Shown: positions 8,687 to 17,315 of the stretch, in pieces | How positions within the stretch are numbered: position 1 is the stretch's first letter | Layout of the letters: each line of letters begins with the position of its first letter | From: Candidatus Aminicenantes bacterium UBA6072 | GTDB lineage: Bacteria; Acidobacteriota; Aminicenantia; UBA2199 | Direction: 5' to 3' | DNA length: 64,000 bases | Assembly: GCA_002436105.1 (NCBI GenBank) | Contig: DIXU01000003.1 | Coordinates: 124,001 to 188,000 of the forward strand | Position numbers and translations under genes: made by a program | The notes under the pieces: generated by a model | The model's input: the letters and a program-made list of their open reading frames with translations, nothing else | What the model was told of the DNA's origin: nothing | The model's database searches: none

Positions 8687-9437
8687 CGAGATGTCGTTTT
8701 TCGAGCACCTGGGCGAGTTGCGCAAGCGCATCGTCTGGTCGCTGGCCTTTGTTTTCCTGTTCTTCCTGGCCTCGTGGACCGTCGTCGGCAAGCTCTATCA
8801 CTGGCTGTCGCTGCCGGTGCTGAAATTCCTCCCTCCCGGTCCCGGCGGCGAGTCCAAACTGGCCTTCACCTCGCTGGCCGAGCCCTTCATGATGTACATC
8901 AAGGTGGCCTTCATCTCCTCGCTGTTCGCCGCCTCCCCCTTCATATTCCACCAGCTCTGGCTCTTCATCTCGCCGGCCCTGTTCCCCAAGGAGAAGCGCT
9001 GGGTCGTCCCCTTCGTCTTCGCCACCACCTTCTTCTTCCTGCTGGGCGGCGCGTTCGGCTATTTCATCGTCTTTCCCCTGGCCTGCAAGTTCTTCCTGGA
9101 CATCGGCAGCGACTTCACGGCCATCATCACCATCAACGACTATTTCGCCCTGGCTTTCCGCGTCCTGTTCGGCATCGCGGCCCTCTTCGAGCTTCCCGTC
9201 CTGGTCTTCCTGCTGGCCAAGCTGCGCATCGTTAGCGCCCGTTTCCTGCTGCGCTATTTCAAGTACGCCATCGTGGCCATATTCGTGCTCGCCGCCGTCG
9301 TCACTCCCACTCCCGACATGATCACCCAGACGCTGTTCGCGGTGCCCATGATCCTGCTGTACCTGCTGAGCATCCTGATCGCCAGGATCGTGAACCCCGG
9401 AGAAAAGGAAGAAAAGGGAAGAGAAAGGGAAGAATAA
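8667..9437 (+). CDS. tatC: Twin-arginine translocase subunit TatC
   Basis: Core receptor of the Tat pathway, a polytopic inner-membrane protein with six helices that binds RR signal peptides. The N-terminal SFFEHLGELRKRIVWSL is the TatC hallmark, and LAEPFMMYIKVAF and FGYFIVFPLACKFFLD are typical loops and helices. I took ATG 8667 (GGAGG six bases ahead, 20-base overlap with tatA). ATG 8691 is an alternative that removes eight residues. The last dozen residues (KEEKGREREE) are an odd Lys/Glu/Arg tail encoded by the first two units of an 11-base tandem array that continues past the stop, so the array has apparently rewritten the C-terminus. Confidence 0.93.
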   Translation: MTRKRTDEMSFFEHLGELRKRIVWSLAFVFLFFLASWTVVGKLYHWLSLPVLKFLPPGPGGESKLAFTSLAEPFMMYIKVAFISSLFAASPFIFHQLWLFISPALFPKEKRWVVPFVFATTFFFLLGGAFGYFIVFPLACKFFLDIGSDFTAIITINDYFALAFRVLFGIAALFELPVLVFLLAKLRIVSARFLLRYFKYAIVAIFVLAAVVTPTPDMITQTLFAVPMILLYLLSILIARIVNPGEKEEKGREREE

Positions 9438-9529
9438 GGGAAGAGAAAGGGAAGAGAGAGTGGGAAAAACCAGCGAAGCTTCTTTCTCACTTTGTTTTCC
9501 CTCTGCCTTCCCTCTCTCTTCCCTCTCCC
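9416..9529. repeat. Inverted pair of 11-base tandem arrays
   Basis: Left arm 9416-9459 is four 11-base units beginning GGGAAGA. Right arm 9497-9529 is three 11-base units beginning TTCCCTC, on the opposite strand. About 37 bases lie between. One strand is almost pure purine in the left arm and pure pyrimidine in the right. The left arm includes the end of tatC. The right arm stops four bases before the tRNA promoter -35. Confidence 0.85.
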
Positions 9530-9533
9530 TTCA

Positions 9534-9563
9534 TTGACAGCCACCCCTTCTTAATGGTATATT
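9534..9563 (+). promoter_or_regulatory. Promoter of tRNA-Ala
   Basis: Perfect -35 TTGACA (9534-9539), 18-base spacer, TATATT (9558-9563). The predicted start near 9570 leaves a short 5' leader for RNase P before the tRNA at 9583. Confidence 0.8.
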
Positions 9564-9582
9564 GGCCTCCAGTCGACCGTCC

Positions 9583-9653
9583 GGGGCCATGGTTTAATGG
9601 GAGAACGCGACCTTCGCAAGGTTGAGATGGCGGTTCGATTCCGCCTGGCTCCA
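9583..9653 (+). tRNA. tRNA-Ala (anticodon CGC), 71 nt, CCA not encoded
   Basis: A complete cloverleaf can be drawn. The acceptor stem 9583-9589 pairs with 9646-9652, and the third pair is G:U (position 3:70), the alanine identity element. D stem GTTT/GAAC encloses a minimal seven-base loop. The anticodon stem CGACC/GGTTG encloses TTCGCAA with anticodon CGC at 9615-9617, reading GCG. T stem GGCGG/CCGCC encloses TTCGATT. The discriminator base is A, and the following bases are not CCA. The D arm (GTTTAATGGGAGAAC) and the anticodon-stem sequence look like those of bacterial tRNA-Gly rather than ordinary tRNA-Ala, so this may be a Gly-derived tRNA with alanine identity. Confidence 0.9.
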
Positions 9654-9761
9654 TAGGAATCAATCTCAACGATCTCACTGCTGGTAAGATGGGGTACCAT
9701 GGATCACGTGCCGCTTCCCATGTTCAAAGCCAATTTTCTGCAAGCACCAGTGTTCTTCAAC

Positions 9762-9819
9762 GTGGAACCTGGAACATGGAACGTGGAACCTGGAACGTGG
9801 AACCTGGAACGTGGAACCG
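9762..9819. repeat. Heptamer tandem array (GTGGAAC / CTGGAAC)
   Basis: About eight consecutive 7-base units alternate between GTGGAAC and CTGGAAC with one ATGGAAC. The array fills much of the spacer between the tRNA and the S46 peptidase gene. A single degenerate opposite-strand copy (TTCCCATGTTC) lies upstream near 9715. The remaining spacer from 9654 to 9761 shows no gene or clear terminator. Confidence 0.85.
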
Positions 9820-9882
9820 GCAACAGAACTATTGCCTCTGTAGTTTCGTACTTACGCTTGCTAGATCAATAGGAGGTTACTA

Positions 9883-11970
9883 GTGCAAAAAACAAATGAA
9901 AGAAGGCTGTCCGGGATCTTCCTGCTCGCAGCCGCAGTGTTCGTGCTGCTGGCCGGTCCCTTGGCCGCCGACGAGGGGATGTGGACACTGGACAACATGC
10001 CCCTGAAGCAGCTGAAGGAAAAGTACGGCTTCGAACCGACACCGGCCTGGCTCGAGCATATCCGCCTGGCCTCGGTGCGCGTGGGCGACGGGGGCTCGGG
10101 CTCGTTCGTCAGTCCCAACGGGCTGGTTCTGACCAACCACCACGTGGCCCTGGGCCAGCTGCAGAAGCTCTCCAGCGCCCAGAAGAACTATGTGGCCGAC
10201 GGCTTCTACGCCCCGACGCAGGCCGACGAGATCCCCTGCCCCGACCTGGAGCTCAATGTCCTGATCTCCACGGAGAACGTCACCGACAAGGTGATGGCGG
10301 CGGTCAAGAAAGGCATGGACCCGGTCAAGGCCCTGGAGGCCAAAAAGGCCGCCATCGCCCAGATCGAGCGCCTGAGCCTCAGGAAAACCGGCCTGCGCTC
10401 CGACGTGGTCTCCCTCTATCACGGCGGCGAATACTGGCTCTACCGCTACAAGAAATATACCGATGTCAAGCTGGTCTTCGCCCCCGAGCAGCAGGCCGCT
10501 TTCTATGGCGGCGATCCCGATAACTTCACCTACCCGCGCCACGACCTCGACATGGCCATCTTTCGCGCCTACGAGAAGGGTATGCCGGCCAAAGTCACCC
10601 ATTACCTGAAATGGAGCCCCCAGGGCGCCGCCGACGGCGAGCTGGTCTTCGTTTCCGGCCATCCCGGCTCGACCAACCGCCTGATGACCCTGGCCCAGAT
10701 CGAGTTCCAGCGCGACTTCGCCTATCCCCTGCGCATTCAGTCGATGAAGCGCATGCTGGAAGTGGCCCGCGCCTACGCCGCCGGGAGCCCGGAGCAAGCG
10801 CGCCAGGCCGCCGGCATGATCTTCGGCATCGAGAACGGGCTCAAGGTCTCCAGCGGCGAATACGAAGGCCTCAAGGCCGCCGGCATCATGGAAAAGAAAG
10901 CCGCCCAGGAAGCTGAATTCCGCAAGCTGATCGCCGCCAATCCCCAGTGGCAGGCCGAGTACGCCGGCGCCTGGGATGCGATCGCCGCGGCCATCGAGAA
11001 GCAGAAGCCGCGCATGAAGGAGATGACCTACCGGCGCCTCCCGGGCATGCGCCTGGGCGGCATCGCGCTGCAGATCGTCCAGCTCTCTGCAGAACTGCAG
11101 AAGCCCGACGGCCAGCGCCTGGACGGCTACCACACCTCCCAGCTGGACTCGCTGCGCTTCCGCCTCTTCTCACCCGCCCCCATCTATCCGGGCCTCGAGG
11201 AGGTCATGGCCGTCGATGCCATCAAGCTGATGCTCGAGGAGCTTGGCGCCGATGATCCCTACGTCAAGGCCTGCCTGGACGGCAAGACGCCCGAGGAGGC
11301 GGCCAAGGCCCTGCTGGCCGGCACGCAGCTGGCCGACCCGGCTCTGCGCCGCATGCTGGTTGACGGCGGCCCGGCGGCCGTGGCCAACTGCAAGGACAGC
11401 TACATCGTGCTGGCGCGCAAGCTCGACCCGATGATCCGCGAAATGCGCAAGTGGGCCGAGGACAACATCGAGAGCGTCTCGAGGCCTGCCGCCGAAAAGA
11501 TCGGCCAGGCACGCTTCGTCGCCTACGGCAAGAACGCCTATCCCGACGCCACCTTCACCCTGCGCCTCTCCTACGGCGCCGTCAAGGGCTATCCGATGAA
11601 CGGCACCCTTGCCCCCAGCAAGACCACTTTCCACGGCCTCATTGACCGCTCCCTCGGCTTCGACAACAAGCCCCCCTTCCACCTGCCCGAGCGCGTCGCC
11701 GCCGCCCGCGACAGGATCGACCTGTCCACGCCTCTGAACTTCGTCTGCACCGGGGACATCATCGGCGGCAACTCGGGTTCGCCGGTGATCAATGCCGCCG
11801 GCGAGGTGGTCGGCCTGGTCTTCGACGGCAACGTCGAGAGCTTCATCGGTCGCTACTTCTACGACGACACCGCCAACCGCACCGTCTCGGTGCACAGCGC
11901 GGCCATGATCGAGGCCATGAAAAAGATCTACGGCGCCGACGCTCTGGCCAGGGAAATTCTCGGCGAGTAA
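9883..11970 (+). CDS. S46 family dipeptidyl-peptidase (DPP7-type)
   Basis: Exported serine exopeptidase that releases dipeptides from oligopeptide N-termini. The 695 residues begin with a signal peptide (hydrophobic core about 10-26, cut near LAA-DEG). The chymotrypsin-like fold shows LTNHHVALGQLQ with the catalytic His early on and GGNSGSPVIN with the catalytic Ser near the C-terminus. The residue 18 positions after that Ser is Gly (FDGN). In the family this position is Gly in DPP7 and Arg in DPP11, so a non-acidic, hydrophobic P1 preference is inferred. The start is GTG with AGGAGG six bases ahead. A strong terminator follows. It would feed dipeptides to systems such as PepD (23003). Confidence 0.93.
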   Translation: MQKTNERRLSGIFLLAAAVFVLLAGPLAADEGMWTLDNMPLKQLKEKYGFEPTPAWLEHIRLASVRVGDGGSGSFVSPNGLVLTNHHVALGQLQKLSSAQKNYVADGFYAPTQADEIPCPDLELNVLISTENVTDKVMAAVKKGMDPVKALEAKKAAIAQIERLSLRKTGLRSDVVSLYHGGEYWLYRYKKYTDVKLVFAPEQQAAFYGGDPDNFTYPRHDLDMAIFRAYEKGMPAKVTHYLKWSPQGAADGELVFVSGHPGSTNRLMTLAQIEFQRDFAYPLRIQSMKRMLEVARAYAAGSPEQARQAAGMIFGIENGLKVSSGEYEGLKAAGIMEKKAAQEAEFRKLIAANPQWQAEYAGAWDAIAAAIEKQKPRMKEMTYRRLPGMRLGGIALQIVQLSAELQKPDGQRLDGYHTSQLDSLRFRLFSPAPIYPGLEEVMAVDAIKLMLEELGADDPYVKACLDGKTPEEAAKALLAGTQLADPALRRMLVDGGPAAVANCKDSYIVLARKLDPMIREMRKWAEDNIESVSRPAAEKIGQARFVAYGKNAYPDATFTLRLSYGAVKGYPMNGTLAPSKTTFHGLIDRSLGFDNKPPFHLPERVAAARDRIDLSTPLNFVCTGDIIGGNSGSPVINAAGEVVGLVFDGNVESFIGRYFYDDTANRTVSVHSAAMIEAMKKIYGADALAREILGE

Positions 11971-11991
11971 GGTTTTCAAATCGCGCCAATG

Positions 11992-12022
11992 AAAGGCGGG
12001 GGCCCGCGCCCCCGCCTTTTTT
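11992..12022 (+). terminator. Rho-independent terminator after the S46 peptidase gene
   Basis: An 11-base-pair GC-rich stem (11992-12002 with 12009-12019) with a six-base loop, followed by a T run. Confidence 0.88.
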
Positions 12023-12056
12023 ATTTTGCGGCCAGGCGCTCGACCAACAGAAAGTA

Positions 12057-12086
12057 AAAAGGGCGGGGCACAGGCCCCGCCCTTTT
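12057..12086. terminator. Bidirectional terminator between convergent peptidase genes
   Basis: Perfect inverted repeat 12057-12068 / 12075-12086 flanked by A run and T run, so it can stop transcription on both strands. It lies about 30 bases beyond the S9 peptidase stop on the minus strand. Confidence 0.85.
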
Positions 12087-12115
12087 CATTTCAGGCGAAA
12101 ATTACAGAAGCGGGC

Positions 12116-14074
12116 TCAGCGCACTTCGGCCGAGGCTCCCTCGATCTTCTGCCAGGGCTCGCTGCGGCCGCCCAGGTGCCGGGCCAGGAACTCGTCGACG
12201 CGGCCGTAGAAGTCAAGGCGGTTGACCGGCCGGGCGAAGCCATGCCCCTCGTCGGTGTAGACCACGTAGGTCACCGGCAGTTTCTTGTCGCGCATGGCCT
12301 GGACGATCTGGTCGGCCTCGCGGATATTGACCCGAGGGTCGTTGGCCCCCTGGGCCACGATCAGCGGCACGCGGATGTTGGCCGCGTGGAAAAGGGGCGA
12401 GATCTTCTTGTTGAAGGCTTCGTCATTCTCGATGTCGCCGATGCGCAGGATCATCTGCCTTTTCATCGGGGCCCAGTAGGGCGGGATGGACGCCAGCAGG
12501 GTCTTGACGTTGGAAGGGCCGACGATATCGACGCCGCAGGCGTAGAGCTCGGGGGTGAAGACCAGTCCGGCCAGGGTGGCATAGCCGCCGTAGGAACCGC
12601 CGTAGATGCAGACTTTCTTGGGATCGGCGATCCCCTTGGCCACTGCCCATTTCACGGCGTCGGTCAGGTCGTGCTGCATGGTCCCCACGCCCCACTGGCC
12701 ATTGCCGGCGTTGAGGAACTTCTTGCCGAAGCCGGCCGAGCCGCGGAAATTCACCTGCAGGCAGGCATAGCCGCGGTTGGCGAACCACTGCGCCTCAGGA
12801 TGGAAACCCCAGGAATCACGCCCCCAGGGGCCGCCGTGGACGTTGAGCACCAGCGGCAGGTTCTTGCCTTTAGAGCCCACGGGCAGGGTCAGGTAACTCA
12901 CCAGCCGGAAGCCGTCGCGGGCCTTGATCACCACCGGCTCCATCTTGGCCAGCTTGTACTTGGCCAGCTCGGGCCGGTTGAGGAACAGCAGCTCCGCTTT
13001 CTTGCTGGCGCGATCATAGAGATAATAGGATACGGAGCCGTCGTCCACCATGGTGGTGACCAGCCACTTGGAGTCGGCGCGGTCGCGGCCTCCCAGGTAG
13101 AACTCGCCGCGGCCGATCTTGGCCAGGGCGGCGAAATCGTCCTGGATCGCGGGGTCAAGGACCCGCCACTCGTTCTTCAGGTAGTTGAACGACACCGCCT
13201 GCACCTTCTTGGTGTCGGGATGGACGAAGGCGCCGCCCAGATCGACCCTGGAGTCACGGGCGATGGTTTCCAGTTCCTTCCCGCTGGCGGCGTTCAGGAG
13301 CACCAGGCGGGTGGTATCGGCGCCCAGGGAAGTAATGAAATAGAGCGACTTGCCGTCCAGCGAAAAATCGACGACACCGCCGTTCTCGCCGAAGGGCAGG
13401 GTGACCAGGTCGCGCCAGGGGGCGTCCTTGCTGTCGCGTACGCGCACGACAGTCGACGCATCCCGGGGATTCTGCGCCTGGCAGGCGCGGATTTGGAAGT
13501 CGGGGTCAGTGACCCAGCCCAGAACGTCCCCCGGATTCTGGGTGTCGAGGACGATGGCGCCGGTCCTCAGGTCGACGCGGTGCATGTCGAAGACGCGGCG
13601 GTCGCGCAAGTTCAGGCCGACCAGCATCTGCTCGGGAAACTTCTTGTCCAGCATGACATTGGCGGCGCGCACGCCCTGGAACGGGGTCAGGTCGCGCACC
13701 GCCTTCGTCTCCAGGTCGACCGAGTAGACGTGCCAGTTCTCGTCGCCGCCGATGTCCTGCAGGTAGAAGAGGCGCGTGCCGTCTTCGGCCCAGAAGTGGA
13801 TGCGGATGCCGCGGTGGGTGTCGTTGGTCACCTGGACGTCATCCTCCCTGCCGATGGTGCGCACCCAGACGTTGAGCACCCCCTTGTCCGAGGGGGCCAG
13901 GTAGGCCAGGCGCGTGCCGCAGGGCGAGAGGCGCGGCGATGCCTTGACCGGGTTGCCGAACAGCACCTCGCGCGGGATCAGGGGCACGTCGTCGGGGACG
14001 GCGGAAAACATCGGCGCGACGGCCATCAGGACCGCCGCGCAGGCCATGACTAGGCCCTTGCATTTTTTTGACAT
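12116..14074 (-). CDS. Exported S9 family prolyl-oligopeptidase-type peptidase
   Basis: Serine exopeptidase/oligopeptidase with an N-terminal propeller and a C-terminal alpha/beta-hydrolase domain, 652 residues. A signal peptide (core about 8-22, ending near FSA) sends it across the inner membrane. The propeller region carries SPCGTRLAYLAPSD and similar WD40-like strands. Catalytic Ser lies in GGSYGGYATL (about residue 491), Asp in GANDPRV (about 580) and His in DEGHGF (about 611). The ATG has AGGAGG six bases upstream. It converges with the S46 gene, separated by two terminators. Subfamily S9C (acylaminoacyl-peptidase-like) is most likely. Confidence 0.93.
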   Translation of the reverse strand: MSKKCKGLVMACAAVLMAVAPMFSAVPDDVPLIPREVLFGNPVKASPRLSPCGTRLAYLAPSDKGVLNVWVRTIGREDDVQVTNDTHRGIRIHFWAEDGTRLFYLQDIGGDENWHVYSVDLETKAVRDLTPFQGVRAANVMLDKKFPEQMLVGLNLRDRRVFDMHRVDLRTGAIVLDTQNPGDVLGWVTDPDFQIRACQAQNPRDASTVVRVRDSKDAPWRDLVTLPFGENGGVVDFSLDGKSLYFITSLGADTTRLVLLNAASGKELETIARDSRVDLGGAFVHPDTKKVQAVSFNYLKNEWRVLDPAIQDDFAALAKIGRGEFYLGGRDRADSKWLVTTMVDDGSVSYYLYDRASKKAELLFLNRPELAKYKLAKMEPVVIKARDGFRLVSYLTLPVGSKGKNLPLVLNVHGGPWGRDSWGFHPEAQWFANRGYACLQVNFRGSAGFGKKFLNAGNGQWGVGTMQHDLTDAVKWAVAKGIADPKKVCIYGGSYGGYATLAGLVFTPELYACGVDIVGPSNVKTLLASIPPYWAPMKRQMILRIGDIENDEAFNKKISPLFHAANIRVPLIVAQGANDPRVNIREADQIVQAMRDKKLPVTYVVYTDEGHGFARPVNRLDFYGRVDEFLARHLGGRSEPWQKIEGASAEVR

Positions 14075-14236
14075 GGGTATCCTCCTTGATGAAGTCTATA
14101 CATAAAACGTTGGCCGGGAGCATCCGGTTTCTTTTCCAGGCCGCATTCTTGATTTTTTGCCGGGGACGCGATCCGCTGCGCCTACCGGGAATCCTCCACC
14201 CTGTGTTCGGCGCGCCATTCCCTGCCCGGCATGGCT

Positions 14237-15220
14237 TCAGGAAAGCAGGCCGGGCAGCGCGGCCTCGACCTCGCGCCAGTGCGCCGCGTCGAGTTTGGCG
14301 CCCACCACCTCGACCACTTTGCCCGACAGCAGGGAGCCGATGCGGCCGCAAACGGGCAGCGCATATCCCCGGATCATTCCGTAAAGAAAACCGGCGGCGT
14401 AGAGGTCGCCGGCGCCGGTCGTGTCGATGGCCCGGGCCGGAATGCATTCGACGCGGTGTTCCTCGTTCTTGCGCTTGAGCAGGGAGCCGTTCTTGCCCAG
14501 CTTGACCACGGCGATGCCGCAGCAGGGCGAGATGCTGACCAGGGCGTCGGCGGGCGAGTTTTTCCCGCTGAAGGCCATTGACTCGTCCTCGTTGGCGAAG
14601 ACGATATCGACATAGCCGCCGACCATCTCCTGCAGGAAGGCCAGGTTCTCGCGCACCACGTTGTGGCTGGCCAGGTCGAGCGAAACCACCAGGCCCGCCT
14701 TCTTGGCCAGGCGCAGGGCCGTTTCGGCCAGCGGATGGTTCTGCGCCATGTAGCCCTCGATATGGAAATAGTCGTAACCGCGGAACAGCTCCTCCGAGAG
14801 GTCGGCGGCCTCCAGCTCCACCGCCGCGCCCAGGAAGGTGGCGAAAGTGCGCTCCGAGTCGGGGGTGATGAAGCCCAGGGCCCGCCCGGTCTGGGCGGTG
14901 CCGGGAAACAGGCGGGCCCTTATGCCATGGCGCTCCATCTCGGCGGCGAAGAACTCTCCGTAGCGGTCGCGGCCGATCTTGCCGATGTAGCCGGAGGGCA
15001 CGCCCAGGCGCGCCAATCCGCTGATGGTATTGGCTGCCGAGCCGCCGCATGCCTCCTGCTTCTCCAGGTGCGATATCCTGTCCAGGATGGCATTGACCTG
15101 CTCCTCGCGCACCAGGGTCATGCAGCTTTTGGGCAGGTCCAGCGAGCCCAGCAGCGCGTCATCGTCGATGCGCACCAGGATATCGACCAGGGCATTGCCC
15201 AAACCGAGCACTTTTTTCAT
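14237..15220 (-). CDS. PfkB/ribokinase-family sugar or nucleoside kinase
   Basis: ATP-dependent kinase of the ribokinase fold, 327 residues. The N-terminal GNALVDILVRIDD and CGGSAANTISGLARLG segments bind the substrate, and AIDTTGAGDLYAAGF holds the anion hole and catalytic Asp. The pattern is closest to the adenosine-kinase-like branch. If it is one, it would recycle adenosine released by AhcY, but sugar specificity cannot be excluded. A GGGAG ribosome-binding site precedes ATG 15220. It follows panD by 33 bases and is probably the last gene of the panBCD transcript. The spacer to the S9 gene (14075-14236) shows no gene. Confidence 0.88.
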   Translation of the reverse strand: MKKVLGLGNALVDILVRIDDDALLGSLDLPKSCMTLVREEQVNAILDRISHLEKQEACGGSAANTISGLARLGVPSGYIGKIGRDRYGEFFAAEMERHGIRARLFPGTAQTGRALGFITPDSERTFATFLGAAVELEAADLSEELFRGYDYFHIEGYMAQNHPLAETALRLAKKAGLVVSLDLASHNVVRENLAFLQEMVGGYVDIVFANEDESMAFSGKNSPADALVSISPCCGIAVVKLGKNGSLLKRKNEEHRVECIPARAIDTTGAGDLYAAGFLYGMIRGYALPVCGRIGSLLSGKVVEVVGAKLDAAHWREVEAALPGLLS

Positions 15221-15253
15221 GGTTCTCCCTCGGGGCGGTCGCGGCCGCGCTCC

Positions 15254-15622
15254 TTACAGTTTCGTGTGGGTGATCTTCTCGACTTCGTTCCCGTCGCCCA
15301 TGGTGAGGATGGTGGCGCTGAGCGAGTTCAGTTCCTTCTCGTCGAGCAGGGCATAGGCGGCGATGATGACCAGGTCGCCGGGATGGACCAGGCGGGCGGC
15401 GGCGCCATTGACCACGATGCCGCCCGAGGCGCGCTTCCAGGGCAGGACATAGGTGGACCAGCGCCGGCCGTTGTTGACGTTGTAGACATCGACTTTCTGG
15501 AAAACGCGCAAGCCGGCTTTTTCCATGATCTCTTCGTCGATGGCGATGCTGCCCTCGTAGTGCAGGTCGGCTCCGGTGACGGTGGCCCGGTGGATCTTGG
15601 CGATCAGGTACGGGATCAGCAT
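15254..15622 (-). CDS. panD: Aspartate 1-decarboxylase
   Basis: Makes beta-alanine from aspartate for pantothenate synthesis. The enzyme self-cleaves between Gly and Ser to make its pyruvoyl cofactor. The site is visible as HYEGS at residues 21-25 after KIHRATVTGADL, the family N-terminus, and NGAAARLVHPGDLVIIAAYA is the conserved second half. It has 122 residues, the normal length. The ATG lies seven bases inside panC. Genes for all three steps special to pantothenate (panB, panC, panD) are contiguous here. panE/ilvC is not in the window. Confidence 0.96.
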   Translation of the reverse strand: MLIPYLIAKIHRATVTGADLHYEGSIAIDEEIMEKAGLRVFQKVDVYNVNNGRRWSTYVLPWKRASGGIVVNGAAARLVHPGDLVIIAAYALLDEKELNSLSATILTMGDGNEVEKITHTKL

Positions 15623-16473
15623 TTTATCTCTCCTGAAAGAGTATTGTCGATCAGGCGCGTCCTGCCGGCGCGAACGGCGGCGGCGACCAGGGTATTCCCC
15701 GGCTCGACCCTGGCGGTCTCCTCCAGGTCGTCCAGGCGGACAATGGCGATGTAATCGACCGCCAGCAGGGGCTGGCGGGCGATCTCCGCCCTCATGGCCG
15801 CGCGCAGGGCCCGGGAATCCCTCTCCCCCGCCTCGATCAGCGCCCGGGCACGCCGCAGCGCCTTGGGCAGGGCGAGGGCCGCGCGGCGCTCCTCGTCCGA
15901 GAGGAAGACGTTGCGTGAGGACAGGGCGAGGCCGTCGGCGTCGCGCACGATGGGCAGGACGCGCAGGCGCACGGGCAGGTTCAGGTCGCGGATCATCTGG
16001 GCGATGATGCGCGCCTGCTGGGCGTCCTTCTGCCCGAAGTAGGCCCGCTGCGGTTGCAGCAGCATGAAGAGCTTGAGCACCACGGTGGTTACGCCACGGA
16101 AGTGGCCGGGTCGCGAGCGCCCGCAGAGCTTGCCGTCCAGCCCCGTGACATCCACCCAGGTGCGGAAGTCCGGGGGGTAGATCTCGGCGTCAGCGGGGAT
16201 GAACAGGACATCCACTCCCTCGCGCCGCAGCTTGGCGGCGTCCTGCCGCGGGTCGCGCGGATAGCGCCCCAGGTCCTCGCCGGGGCCGAACTGGGAGGGG
16301 TTGACGAAAATGGAGACCACGGTCAGATCGTTTTCGCGGCAGGAGGCGCGCACCAGGCTGAGGTGTCCCTCGTGCAGGTAGCCCATGGTGGGCACGAAGC
16401 CCAGCCGGCCTCTCGCGGGGATCGGGGCGGCAAGAGCCCGGCGCAGGCTGGCGATGGTCCGGCAGGTCTTCAT
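15616..16473 (-). CDS. panC: Pantothenate synthetase (pantoate-beta-alanine ligase)
   Basis: Joins pantoate and beta-alanine with ATP through a pantoyl-adenylate. The 285-residue protein shows PTMGYLHEGHLSLV (the HxGH nucleotide-binding motif), SIFVNPSQFGPGEDL, FGQKDAQQ and the KMSKS-equivalent LSSRNVFLSDEER. The ATG at 16473 shares ATGA with the panB stop. A longer frame upstream lies inside panB and is rejected. Translational coupling panB-panC-panD is clear from the overlaps. Confidence 0.96.
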   Translation of the reverse strand: MKTCRTIASLRRALAAPIPARGRLGFVPTMGYLHEGHLSLVRASCRENDLTVVSIFVNPSQFGPGEDLGRYPRDPRQDAAKLRREGVDVLFIPADAEIYPPDFRTWVDVTGLDGKLCGRSRPGHFRGVTTVVLKLFMLLQPQRAYFGQKDAQQARIIAQMIRDLNLPVRLRVLPIVRDADGLALSSRNVFLSDEERRAALALPKALRRARALIEAGERDSRALRAAMRAEIARQPLLAVDYIAIVRLDDLEETARVEPGNTLVAAAVRAGRTRLIDNTLSGEIKC

Positions 16474-17315
16474 CGCAGGAACTCGTCGATATCCAGCTTC
16501 AGGTGGTAGCTTTCGCCATCGCTGGGGAAACTGCCGCCCTGGACATCGCGGATATAGCTCTGCAGGGCGCCGAGCCAAAGGGTGCGGGTATCGGCGTACT
16601 TGCGCACGAACTTGGGCATGTAGAGGTCGGTGAAGCCCACCAGGTCGTGGAAGACCAGGATCTGGCCGTCGCAGCCGCTGCCGGCGCCGATGCCGATGGT
16701 CGGGATGCTCAGGTCGGCAGAGATCCTCCGCGCCAGTTCCTGGGGGACCGACTCGAGCACGACGGCGAACACGCCGAGCTTCTCCAGGTCAAGCGCATCC
16801 CGGTGGATCTCGCGCGCCTTTTCCCGCAGCTTGCCCTGCACCTTGAAGCCGCCCAGTGCATGCACCGACTGCGGCGTCAGCCCCAGGTGGGCCAGGACCG
16901 GGATCTCGGCATCGAGAAGGGCCTCGATCACCCGGAAGCGCTTGCGCCCCCCCTCCAGCTTGACCGCCTCGGCCCCCCCCTCCTTCACGCAACGGCAGGC
17001 GTTCTCCACGCTGCGCTCGATGCCGCCGTGGAACGATCCGTACGGCAGGTCGCTGACCACCAGCGGCAGCGGCTCGGCGCGGGTGACCAGCGAGGTGTGG
17101 TAGACGATTTCGTCCAGGGTCACCTTCAGGGTATTGGCGTGCCCCTGCAGGACCATGCCCAGGGAGTCTCCGACCAGGATCAGGTCGATGCCGGCTTCAG
17201 AGGCCAGGCGGGCGGTCGGGTAATCATAGGCCGTGACCGCCGCGATCTTCTCGCCGCGCGCTTTTTTCCGCCCGAGAGTCAGGGCCGTCTTCTTTTCCAG
17301 GTCAGGCTGGGGCAT
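16470..17315 (-). CDS. panB: 3-methyl-2-oxobutanoate hydroxymethyltransferase
   Basis: Transfers a hydroxymethyl group from methylene-tetrahydrofolate to alpha-ketoisovalerate, the first committed step to pantothenate. The 281-residue TIM barrel shows VTAYDYPTARLASEAGID, LVGDSLGMVLQGH (metal-binding Asp), DLPYGSF, VKLEGG, HLGLTPQS and GIGAG. The folate C1 donor could come from GlyA, encoded about 800 bases upstream. The ATG overlaps the end of the kinase gene by 14 bases. Confidence 0.96.
   Translation of the reverse strand: MPQPDLEKKTALTLGRKKARGEKIAAVTAYDYPTARLASEAGIDLILVGDSLGMVLQGHANTLKVTLDEIVYHTSLVTRAEPLPLVVSDLPYGSFHGGIERSVENACRCVKEGGAEAVKLEGGRKRFRVIEALLDAEIPVLAHLGLTPQSVHALGGFKVQGKLREKAREIHRDALDLEKLGVFAVVLESVPQELARRISADLSIPTIGIGAGSGCDGQILVFHDLVGFTDLYMPKFVRKYADTRTLWLGALQSYIRDVQGGSFPSDGESYHLKLDIDEFLR

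Noticed and set aside
9487..9678. Minus-strand open frame with a GGIEPPSQPCEGRVLPLNH-type product
   Set aside because: It reads across the reverse strand of the tRNA-Ala gene; such products are a well-known false annotation over tRNA genes.
5204..9819. Repeats near 5.2, 9.4 and 9.8 kb as a CRISPR array
   Set aside because: Units are 7 or 11 bases, contiguous, with no unique spacers and no cas genes.
12026..14053. Long plus-strand frame antisense to the S9 peptidase, and similar long antisense frames at 21380-24460, 33138-34829 and 6511-8457
   Set aside because: GC-rich third positions keep the reverse strand open; the products have no family motif, while the sense genes have complete motifs, signals and starts.
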